A stretch of DNA of 5,411 bases from Spirochaetia bacterium UBA6919. Lineage in GTDB: Bacteria > Spirochaetota > UBA6919. Shown in pieces: positions 1 through 5,196 of this stretch. Every line of letters begins with the position of its first letter. The first letter of the stretch is position 1. Location of the stretch: contig DKAT01000026.1 in assembly GCA_002450905.1 (NCBI GenBank), forward strand, positions 1 through 5,411, written 5' to 3'. Made by a program: the position numbers and the translations under genes. The notes beneath the pieces are model-generated. The model was not told the DNA's origin, made no database searches, and worked only from the letters and a program-made list of their open reading frames with translations.

Positions 1-102
1 TTCAAATTTTTCAGGCCACTACACCATTCAGACACATTACATCAAATGTTTGAAACAACTATTGATTATCATTACAATGCACCTCATAAGTATCGGAACT
101 AA
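1..102 (+). CDS. 3' end of an unidentified gene (partial)
   Basis: Frame 1 is open from the first base of the window to a TAA at 100-102, giving 33 residues that end in NAPHKYRN. The composition is protein-like, with many His, Tyr and Phe residues (for example ETTIDYHYNAPHKY). I do not recognise the family, and a 33-codon open stretch at a window edge can occur by chance. A weak stem-loop overlaps the stop codon, which would suit the end of a transcription unit. The gene would converge on the minus-strand fapA-like gene, whose stop lies about 95 bp away. Confidence 0.35.
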   Translation, partial: FKFFRPLHHSDTLHQMFETTIDYHYNAPHKYRN

Positions 103-118
103 AATTTCTGATTCCGAT
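92..118 (+). terminator. Weak stem-loop at the end of the upstream ORF
   Basis: The arms ATCGGAA (92-98) and TTCCGAT (112-118) are perfectly complementary over 7 bp around a 13-nt loop, and GTTTCTT follows. The hairpin overlaps the TAA of the partial upstream ORF and lies in the short gap between two convergent genes, where a terminator is expected. The stem is short and the T tract is interrupted, so this is a tentative call. Confidence 0.22.
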
Positions 119-197
119 GTTTCTTAGTCCTGTTATCATTGCTCAAATAGATGAGGGAATTATTAAATTAATTTGCTGAATTATCGTTGTTAAAAAG

Positions 198-2201
198 TTA
201 TTTTTTACCTCGTTTACCACCCTTGGCTTGTGGTAAGGCTTTTCGATCTTTTGGCTCCTGATAGGGTGTTGGTTTAATTTCTCCACTTTCTATGATAAGG
301 GTTACATGGGTATAATCACTTTTAATTTTAAGTATTATATTTTTTATTGTGACTTCAGTACCTGGATATATTTTATCGAAGGCTGATATTTTACCCTGAG
401 CCGTGAGACTGCTTAAATAAGATTTAATTTCTTCTATGTCCAGATTAATTTCTTTTAATTGCATGTCATATTCTTTTTTAGCTCTGAGCATTCTTTCAAG
501 CATTAATTCACGTTCTGGGGATAGGGATCCCATTGATCTTTTCTGATTCTGCATGGTAGTAAGATTTACTGAGAGTTTACTTAAGTTGTCTTCGATGGTT
601 TCCCGTTCCTTATCAAATTTGACCAGTTTTTCTTTAGCAACAGGATCAACACCGGCTTCAATCTTAGTTTCCGTATATGTTGTGGAGCCTATAACTTTAG
701 AATTGACCTCTTCAACACTGCGGATATGACCGCCTGTGATGGTTCCTCTCTTTCCGAGAGAATATACCTGTTTGGCATCGACATAACTATGGAGAATACC
801 TTCATTAGAGACGACTTTATTTCCAGCGGTGACCTTTGAATTTTCGATAAACTTCGCAATAACATTTCCCCCAGCCTTGACATAACCTTCTTCTTTACCA
901 AGAATACCTCTTTGGACAATGATGTCGCCATCAGCCTCGACTTCAGCTTTACCAATGGTTCCACCGATGTAAATATTTCCAGCGGCTTTAACAGAGAAAC
1001 CATCTTCCACATTTTCAGACACGATGACATCACCAAGGAATACGATACTTCCCGTTTTCAGTCCAACATTTCCCTTTATTTCGTAAATAGGTTCTACTTC
1101 AACAACACCATCATTAAAAACAGCCCGTCCGGCATTTTGGGCGACGATTTCTAGACCATTTTCTGATAGACCAGTATTTTTTCCAGCTTCAAAAGTGATA
1201 TCTTCCCCATCTTCTGCTTCAATGACTTTACCAGTAATTGTTTTGCCATTAGTACCTTTTGTGGGAGGATTTTTAACGGCTAGAATCTGACCTGCAACAA
1301 CATTTTGTATTAAACCCTGGTCACTGAAAAAATTAACTTTACCAAAATCATCTTCTTCGAAGTGTAGATCATCAGGTTTTGTTTTGAAATGGAAATTAAT
1401 TTCTGAATCTTTCCCGTGTTGAGGTGGGACACCCTCAGCGATGAGGATTGGAACATTGTAATGTTCTTCTTCAAGAATTTCTTTAATCTTCTCCTGTTTG
1501 ATTCCAGAGGTGACGCCTTGATTTGTGAGAAGATCCATGATTTCGGATTCTTCCAGAATACGTCCTGAAAGATATGGAGCGGTGATCGTAAGAAATGCTT
1601 TTGTTTCATCATCATTGATTTGGATTTCTGCTTTGCTGTCATAATCTGGGTTTGGTGTATATTCACCGATTTTAATGAATTCACCCTTTGCTTCCTGAGT
1701 GATTTTTTTTACTAATCGACCGTCATAACTTCGATAATTTTTTGTAGCCATCATAGTCAATACATCATCAAAGGAGGCGGGTTGACCCTTTCGTAAAGGG
1801 GGTGTCACTTTTAAGTATGCACCGGATTTTCTTATAATCATTTTAACTTTGCCATCGATGGGACCAGTTTCTTTAACAGATGTTTTTTCAATGGATGCAA
1901 ATGGGGAGTCGGCAGTGTGTTCTATACTTTCTTCATAGTATTCATTTTCTTGAGCAATTGTAATATATAATCTATACAATTTTTTTCCAACACCTAATAT
2001 TCCTTTATTTCCTTTTTCGATGATTTCATAATGGAGTTGATTTTCTGGTACTTGGAACAGGTGTTTAGCTTTTTCCAGACATTCTTCTATGGAATAGCCT
2101 GTTATTTCTCGTCCTTCAGGAATATCTTGTAACATTTCTTGGGGTTTATTCTGCGGAACGTTATCTTGTAACATTTTTTTTAAATCTTTAAATGAAGACA
2201 T
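198..2201 (-). CDS. Jag_N-FapA (DUF342) family protein
   Basis: This is a complete 667-residue protein of the FapA/DUF342 family, whose molecular role is poorly defined. Residues about 31-82 resemble the Jag N-terminal domain (GREITGYSIEECLEKAK, then KGILGVGKK), which is otherwise found on the RNA-binding protein Jag/KhpB. Residues about 200-370 form the N-terminal FapA region. Residues about 370-515 are a run of short Gly/Val/Ile-rich repeats (for example VKAAGNIYIGG, VEADGDIIVQRG, VKAGGNVIAK) typical of the right-handed beta-helix of this family. Residues about 520-600 are charged and likely coiled coil. A small beta-rich end (about 612-645) and a Lys/Arg-rich tail (GGKRGKK) follow. There is no signal peptide or membrane segment, so it is probably cytoplasmic. 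The start is supported by AAGGGG five bases upstream of ATG. It is transcribed divergently from the aldolase gene. Confidence 0.92.
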   Translation of the reverse strand: MSSFKDLKKMLQDNVPQNKPQEMLQDIPEGREITGYSIEECLEKAKHLFQVPENQLHYEIIEKGNKGILGVGKKLYRLYITIAQENEYYEESIEHTADSPFASIEKTSVKETGPIDGKVKMIIRKSGAYLKVTPPLRKGQPASFDDVLTMMATKNYRSYDGRLVKKITQEAKGEFIKIGEYTPNPDYDSKAEIQINDDETKAFLTITAPYLSGRILEESEIMDLLTNQGVTSGIKQEKIKEILEEEHYNVPILIAEGVPPQHGKDSEINFHFKTKPDDLHFEEDDFGKVNFFSDQGLIQNVVAGQILAVKNPPTKGTNGKTITGKVIEAEDGEDITFEAGKNTGLSENGLEIVAQNAGRAVFNDGVVEVEPIYEIKGNVGLKTGSIVFLGDVIVSENVEDGFSVKAAGNIYIGGTIGKAEVEADGDIIVQRGILGKEEGYVKAGGNVIAKFIENSKVTAGNKVVSNEGILHSYVDAKQVYSLGKRGTITGGHIRSVEEVNSKVIGSTTYTETKIEAGVDPVAKEKLVKFDKERETIEDNLSKLSVNLTTMQNQKRSMGSLSPERELMLERMLRAKKEYDMQLKEINLDIEEIKSYLSSLTAQGKISAFDKIYPGTEVTIKNIILKIKSDYTHVTLIIESGEIKPTPYQEPKDRKALPQAKGGKRGKK

Positions 2202-2206
2202 ATTAA

Positions 2207-2212
2207 CCCCTT
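2207..2212 (-). promoter_or_regulatory. Ribosome binding site of the FapA-family gene
   Basis: Read on the minus strand this is AAGGGG inside a purine run (AAGAAGAAGGGG, 2207-2218), five bases before the ATG at 2201-2199. It fixes the start codon of the 667-residue protein. Confidence 0.7.
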
Positions 2213-2282
2213 CTTCTTATATTTTATGAAAGAAATTTAACAAAAAAAAATTGAAAGCAATACCATTTTATTTATCAAACAG

Positions 2283-2303
2283 AGAATATATTTAAAATAT
2301 TCT
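2283..2303. repeat. 21-bp near-palindrome, possible operator
   Basis: The outer arms AGAATAT (2283-2289) and ATATTCT (2297-2303) are perfect inverted repeats. The AT-rich centre continues the symmetry apart from one mismatched pair and the middle base. The length and position in a divergent promoter region would suit a dimeric repressor site. In DNA this AT-rich, a palindrome of this size could also be chance. Confidence 0.3.
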
Positions 2304-2341
2304 AAGTAGTCTGTATTATTATATTAATTTTAATCTCAAAA

Positions 2342-2356
2342 GATTTTCAGTATATT
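2342..2356 (+). repeat. 15-bp direct repeat, copy 1
   Basis: GATTTTCAGTATATT occurs here upstream of the aldolase gene and again at 3720-3734 downstream of it. The two copies are identical over 15 bases and diverge on both sides. They flank the whole aldolase gene and its proximal promoter region. Confidence 0.45.
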
Positions 2357-2379
2357 TACCACTATGTATTTCGGATAAG

Positions 2380-2410
2380 TGGACTGAATTCTGAAATGAA
2401 GTCTTATAAT
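2380..2410 (+). promoter_or_regulatory. Candidate sigma-70 promoter for the aldolase gene
   Basis: A perfect -10 hexamer TATAAT lies at 2405-2410. The best -35 match is TGGACT at 2380-2385, four of six consensus bases, with a longish 19-base spacer. Transcription would start near 2417 and give a leader of about 120 nt. The AT richness of the region makes TATAAT matches common, so confidence is low. Confidence 0.25.
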
Positions 2411-2523
2411 TATTCATTCTATGGATAAGAATAATATTTATTTTGTTTTTTTTAAATAGTTTATTACCTTAATAGAATATAAGAAATTTATATTGGAATA
2501 TTCACAAATTTGAAAATTAATTC

Positions 2524-2528
2524 AGGAG
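2524..2528 (+). promoter_or_regulatory. Ribosome binding site of the aldolase gene
   Basis: AGGAG is followed by a seven-base spacer and the ATG at 2536. This supports the assigned start. Confidence 0.75.
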
Positions 2529-2535
2529 TTTTATT

Positions 2536-3585
2536 ATGATTAAGAAAATTGAAGAATTATTAGGCTCACAAGCGAAATCTCTTTTGGATCACCAGTGCAA
2601 GACAATATCCAAGGATCTTCTGCATATACCAGGTCCTCAGAGTATCGATCAGATTATGATTCCCACTGATAGGCCTGTGAATGTATTGAAGAATATGCAT
2701 TTTCTGTTGAATAGTGGGAGGCTGGCTGGAACTGGGTATGTATCTATTTTACCTGTGGATCAGGGGATTGAGCATAGTGGGGGAGCGTCTTTTGCTAAGA
2801 ATCCCATTTATTTTGACGGGGAGAATATTGTCAAATTAGCTATTGAAGGGGGATGTAATGGGGTGGCGTCTACTTTGGGTGTTCTGGGGAGTGTTGCACG
2901 TCGATATGCTTATAAAATTCCATTTATATTAAAATTAAATCACAATGAATTTATTAGTTATCCTAATAGTTATGATCAGATCATGTTTGGACAGGTGGAA
3001 CAAGCCTTTGATATGGGTTGTGCTGCTGTTGGAGCGACCATTTATTTTGGTTCTGAGGAGAGTAAACGACAGATTGTTGAGATATCCGAGGCGTTTCACA
3101 GGGCTCACGAATTAGGTATGGTGACCATTTTGTGGTGTTATCTGAGGAATCCCGCATTCAAGAAGGATAAGGACTACCACGTCTCTGCTGATCTTACGGG
3201 TCAGGCGAATCATTTGGGGGTGACCATTGAAGCGGATATTATAAAACAAAAACTCCCAGAGAATAATGGGGGATATCCAGCGGTTAATTTTGGAAAGACC
3301 GATAAGCGTGTGTATGAGAATTTATCCAGCGATCATCCTATTGACTTGACACGCTATCAGGTGGCTAATTGTTATATGGGTCGATCAGGACTGATTAATT
3401 CGGGCGGTGCTTCCGGGGATAATGATTTTGCTGATGCTGTAAAGACGGCTGTAATTAATAAACGTGCCGGGGGTATGGGTCTTATTTCGGGTAGAAAGGC
3501 ATTCCAGCGTCCTATGGCAGAGGGGATCAAATTACTCAATTCAATTCAGGATGTGTATTTATGTAAAGAAGTAACGGTTGCATAA
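2536..3585 (+). CDS. fbaB: Class I fructose-bisphosphate aldolase (FbaB/DhnA type)
   Basis: This is a complete 349-residue cytoplasmic enzyme, close to the roughly 350 residues of E. coli FbaB. It would interconvert fructose 1,6-bisphosphate with glyceraldehyde 3-phosphate and dihydroxyacetone phosphate in glycolysis and gluconeogenesis by a metal-independent Schiff-base mechanism. Recognisable blocks include ILPVDQGIEHS (residues 71-81) near the start of the TIM barrel and KLNHNEF (133-139). SADLTGQANHLG is followed by ADIIKQKLP, where K237 is the likely Schiff-base lysine (K239 is the alternative). The phosphate-binding stretches are GRSGLINSGGASGD and GLISGRKAFQRP. The start has a good ribosome binding site. 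No co-directional partner is close, and the DNA after the stop contains only gene fragments, so it is probably monocistronic. The internal frame is undamaged. Confidence 0.93.
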   Translation: MIKKIEELLGSQAKSLLDHQCKTISKDLLHIPGPQSIDQIMIPTDRPVNVLKNMHFLLNSGRLAGTGYVSILPVDQGIEHSGGASFAKNPIYFDGENIVKLAIEGGCNGVASTLGVLGSVARRYAYKIPFILKLNHNEFISYPNSYDQIMFGQVEQAFDMGCAAVGATIYFGSEESKRQIVEISEAFHRAHELGMVTILWCYLRNPAFKKDKDYHVSADLTGQANHLGVTIEADIIKQKLPENNGGYPAVNFGKTDKRVYENLSSDHPIDLTRYQVANCYMGRSGLINSGGASGDNDFADAVKTAVINKRAGGMGLISGRKAFQRPMAEGIKLLNSIQDVYLCKEVTVA

Positions 3586-3719
3586 TCACTATCCATTAGG
3601 TAATTGTTTAACGTGACAAAGCAGATTGATATACTGATTATCTTATTATCTTGAAATCCTTTGAAGAATGGTTTTTAAGACCTCATGGTGATCGTTCTGC
3701 TCCCAATTTCATTTAAATG

Positions 3720-3734
3720 GATTTTCAGTATATT
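3720..3734 (+). repeat. 15-bp direct repeat, copy 2
   Basis: This is the second exact copy of GATTTTCAGTATATT (the first is at 2342-2356). It lies in non-coding or degenerate DNA between the aldolase gene and the ankyrin remnant. Confidence 0.45.
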
Positions 3735-3871
3735 AATAACCCCAAAACTTCTAATCCGGATATAAACACCCCCTTCCAACCAGCCATTACAGATTATCTA
3801 ATAAAATATTTCAATAAACCCAAAATAAATTATATTTCATCTATTGAAAACCACATCTCTTTGTCGACAAC

Positions 3872-3875
3872 GAGG
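3872..3875 (+). promoter_or_regulatory. Ribosome binding site of the ankyrin remnant
   Basis: GAGG (in CGAGGATT) lies six bases before the ATG at 3882. It is the main reason for placing the start of the ankyrin remnant at 3882 rather than at the earlier ATG at 3717, which has no such site. Confidence 0.45.
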
Positions 3876-3881
3876 ATTAGA

Positions 3882-4054
3882 ATGATAGATGCATACCAAT
3901 TTTTTTAATCATTTTGATAACAACGACCAGTTGGGCAGATTTAAACCAAAATCTCCTGAACGCTGTCAAAAACAATGACTTACCCAGGGTGAAGCTTCTT
4001 ATCCAACAAGGTGGCGATGTTGATTACACCAACAAAAACGGCTTATTTTCGTAA
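3882..4054 (+). pseudogene. Secreted ankyrin-repeat protein remnant, frameshifted
   Basis: From the ATG at 3882 the frame reads MIDAYQFF and meets TAA at 3906-3908. Adding one T to the seven-T run (3900-3906) continues it as LIILITTTSWADLNQN, which turns the start into a signal peptide with a hydrophobic core and possible cleavage around SWA-D. The frame then gives ankyrin-repeat-like sequence, LLNAVKNNDLPRVKLLIQQ followed by GGDVDYTNKNG, matching the usual A-x-x-G/N-x-x-x-x-V-x-x-L-L-x-x-G-A-D-V pattern. It ends at TAA 4052-4054, exactly where the next repeat (NG-x-TPLH) should begin, so the rest of the protein is lost. Ankyrin repeats mediate protein-protein contact; the binding partner is unknown. 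The remnant is about 57 residues after repair, against several hundred for typical multi-repeat proteins. Confidence 0.65.
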
Positions 4055-4139
4055 CTATGGATCCTGTAATTAATATTCTTATAAGATATAGTATCCGTTT
4101 GATCAATTAATATAAAAAAAAATATTATCATTTGCATTT
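4055..4139. other. Short AT-rich junction segment
   Basis: This 85-bp stretch separates the ankyrin remnant from the RtcB remnant and includes a nine-A run (4114-4122). No recognisable protein is seen on either strand. The break in rtcB that removed its first 150 or so codons lies at or near its right edge. Confidence 0.4.
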
Positions 4140-4549
4140 TGCTGTGGTAATCATTTTGCTGAACTTCAGGGAGTTGAAGATATTTCTGATGAAAAAACTT
4201 TTGCTGATATAGGATTCGATAAAAAAATACTCTTTTATTGGTTCACAGCGGATCAAGAGGGTATGGTAATGATATTTTAACAAAGCATGTTGAGAGATTC
4301 CGTAGTGCAGGACTTAAAATAGATTCTACAGAGGCTTCAGACAATTTATCAGACCATAACAATGCAATTCAATGGGCTAAAGTGAATCGCAGAATTATTG
4401 CAAATCACTTTTTAGGCTGTATTGGATATTCTGGAGAGCTTGTTATCGATATAGTTCATAACAGCGTAACTCAAAAAAATATAGATGGTAATTCATTTTG
4501 GATTCATCGAAAAGGGGCGGCGCCTAATGATATGGGGGCTATCATCATC
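4140..4549 (+). pseudogene. rtcB: RtcB2-type RNA ligase remnant, truncated at both ends and frameshifted
   Basis: Only the middle of a 3'-phosphate RNA ligase of the RtcB family remains, about 137 codons against roughly 370-410 in a full protein. Frame 0 gives CCGNHFAELQG, then DKKILFYW. The next frame takes over at about 4238 with LVHSGSRGYGND, AIQWAKVNRR, DIVHNSV and WIHRKGAAPNDMGAIII. These match the RtcB blocks GNHF, HSGSRG, HN-V and HRKGA in the right order, and include three metal-binding histidines. The N-terminal Asp/Cys metal site and the C-terminal histidine (HGAGR) that carries GMP are both absent, so no activity is possible. Restoring one T in the run at 4233-4236 would read KKILFLLVHSGSRG and rejoin the frames. 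At about 4549 the sequence changes directly to PrfH. The pairing with prfH points to the RtcB2 branch. Confidence 0.88.
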
Positions 4550-4758
4550 CAACTGGATTAACGTCTATTGCAAGAGAGGAGAGACCTCAATTTATGAATC
4601 GTAAATTAGCTCTAAGTCGCTTGAGTGCATTGTTCAAGGAGTATACAAATCAAGAACAAAGGAAGATGAACGATTCTATTTAGACTCAGCACAATGCATT
4701 AGAACGAGGTAATCCAATTAGAGTATACATTAATATTCCGTTTCAGAGACTTAAATGA
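4549..4758 (+). pseudogene. prfH: PrfH (peptide chain release factor-like) C-terminal remnant
   Basis: Frame 1 gives PTGLTSIAREERPQF, then MNRKLALSRLSALFKE, a TAG at 4681-4683, then TQHNALERGNPIRVY and PFQRLK before TGA at 4756-4758. The block after the GGQ domain in PrfH (PTGL, ERSQ, N-RKLA-RL) and the terminal H-LERGNP-R-F tail are both recognisable. PrfH is the release-factor homologue encoded beside RtcB2; the pair is reported to rescue ribosomes cleaved in the decoding centre. About 70 of roughly 205 residues remain. The GGQ motif and the N-terminal domain are lost. In relatives a Trp or another residue precedes the QH of the tail, so TAG may derive from TGG. The remnant is joined to rtcB in a different frame, so no fusion protein is made. 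Confidence 0.82.
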
Positions 4759-4768
4759 AAGGTCACGA

Positions 4769-4799
4769 ATTGTATTAATTAAAAAATTAATCATACAAT
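4769..4799. repeat. Bulged inverted repeat after the prfH remnant
   Basis: ATTGTATTAATT (4769-4780) pairs with AATTAATCATACAAT (4785-4799) over 12 bp with a 3-nt bulge on the right arm and a four-A loop (4781-4784). It starts 11 bp after the prfH stop. It could be the old operon terminator, although no T tract follows, or part of the next repeat structure. Confidence 0.45.
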
Positions 4800-4800
4800 G

Positions 4801-4859
4801 GAATTAACCATCCTGCTGATCATCCTCTATTGAAGTTATCTATGGATGGTTTGGAATTC
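4801..4859. repeat. Long inverted repeat with 30-nt loop
   Basis: AACCATCC (4806-4813) is perfectly complementary to GGATGGTT (4844-4851). The pairing extends outward through GAATT (4801-4805) and AATTC (4855-4859) after a 3-nt bulge, about 13 bp in all. It lies one base after the previous inverted repeat. It is not followed by a T run and has no coding content. Confidence 0.45.
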
Positions 4860-4988
4860 TGACTGAGGATGTGGGGTGAGATGCCGGATCAAGTTCACCA
4901 CTACAATTTGATTTATGTGGATATTAATTTAAAAAGTTATCAGAATATTAATTAAAATGAGGTGTTTATACTAGTAGATGAGGAGAAT

Positions 4989-4993
4989 GGAGG
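4989..4993 (+). promoter_or_regulatory. Ribosome binding site of the small membrane protein
   Basis: GGAGG lies four bases before the ATG at 4998. The alternative in-frame GTG start at 4962 has only a weak purine stretch before it, so this site favours 4998, although the spacing is short. Confidence 0.45.
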
Positions 4994-4997
4994 TGTT

Positions 4998-5171
4998 ATG
5001 TTTTTTCAAGCAGTTAATTACATTATACAACCAATCATCATGATCTTATGGTTGATTATTCCTATGGTATTAATTTATAAGTATAACAAGATTCCAATCA
5101 GAAGAGGCGAAATGATTAAAAAAACTCAAGAATCTGAAAAACAAGTGGAAGAACTTAAACACGCAGCATAA
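4998..5171 (+). CDS. Small membrane protein of unknown function
   Basis: This 57-residue ORF begins MFFQAVNYIIQP. One strongly hydrophobic segment follows (about residues 8-27, IIQPIIMILWLIIPMVLIY). A positively charged stretch (KYNKIPIRRGEMIKK) and a Lys/Glu-rich, possibly helical tail ending VEELKHAA come next. The charge pattern predicts a single-pass inner-membrane protein with its C-terminus in the cytoplasm. I do not recognise a family. The start at 4998 follows GGAGG; an in-frame GTG at 4962 would add 12 residues (MFILVDEENGGV). It is the only apparently undamaged ORF in the fragment zone, and RHS sequence begins about 20 bp after its stop. It could be a real small gene or a trapped fragment. 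Confidence 0.5.
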   Translation: MFFQAVNYIIQPIIMILWLIIPMVLIYKYNKIPIRRGEMIKKTQESEKQVEELKHAA

Positions 5172-5196
5172 GTTTCTATGGCCTATAAAAAAACTT

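Larger units (their letters stand above)
2202..2535. other. Divergent intergenic region
   Basis: This is 334 bp of very AT-rich DNA between the minus-strand FapA-family gene and the plus-strand aldolase gene, so it must hold promoters for both. Both strands carry many stops and I see no coding sequence. It contains a near-palindrome (2283-2303), a consensus -10 hexamer TATAAT (2405-2410), and a 7-bp inverted repeat ATTATTC/GAATAAT (2409-2415 and 2429-2435) with a 13-nt loop. It also carries one copy of a 15-bp sequence repeated after the aldolase gene (2342-2356). Confidence 0.7.
3586..3881. other. Gap with no supportable gene
   Basis: About 296 bp follow the aldolase stop. Frame 0 reads a protein-like stretch beginning KSFEEWFLRPHGDR (from about 3654) that stops at 3714-3716. 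It is followed at once by an ATG (3717) opening a 63-codon frame to 3908. Neither has a ribosome binding site or a family match I recognise. No convincing terminator hairpin for the aldolase gene is visible. This could be eroded coding sequence or simple spacer. Confidence 0.5.

Noticed and set aside
912..1154. 80-codon plus-strand ORF opposite the FapA-family gene
   Set aside because: It is fully antisense to a well-supported long gene with clear domain structure, so it is a shadow frame.
689..1684. Two minus-strand ORFs of 115 and 124 codons (689-1036 and 1310-1684) in another frame of the FapA-family gene
   Set aside because: Both overlap the real frame entirely and have low-complexity, non-protein-like composition.
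2216..2243. Minus-strand TTGTTA (2238-2243), 16-base spacer and TATAAG (2216-2221) as the FapA-family promoter
   Set aside because: Transcription would start inside the ribosome binding site, leaving no usable leader, so the match is probably due to AT richness.
3717..3908. 63-codon plus-strand ORF beginning MDFQYINN
   Set aside because: It has no ribosome binding site and no recognisable family. Its last eight codons coincide with the better-supported start of the ankyrin remnant at 3882, so the longer frame is probably chance.
4238..4561. 107-residue ORF read as an independent gene from a TTG start
   Set aside because: Its sequence is the interior of RtcB and the missing upstream part lies in the adjacent frame, so it is a piece of a pseudogene.
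4881..4955. 24-codon ORF beginning MPDQVHHYNLIY after a purine-rich stretch
   Set aside because: It has a plausible ribosome binding site (GGGGTGAG), but it is too short, has no recognisable features, and sits in a degenerate spacer.
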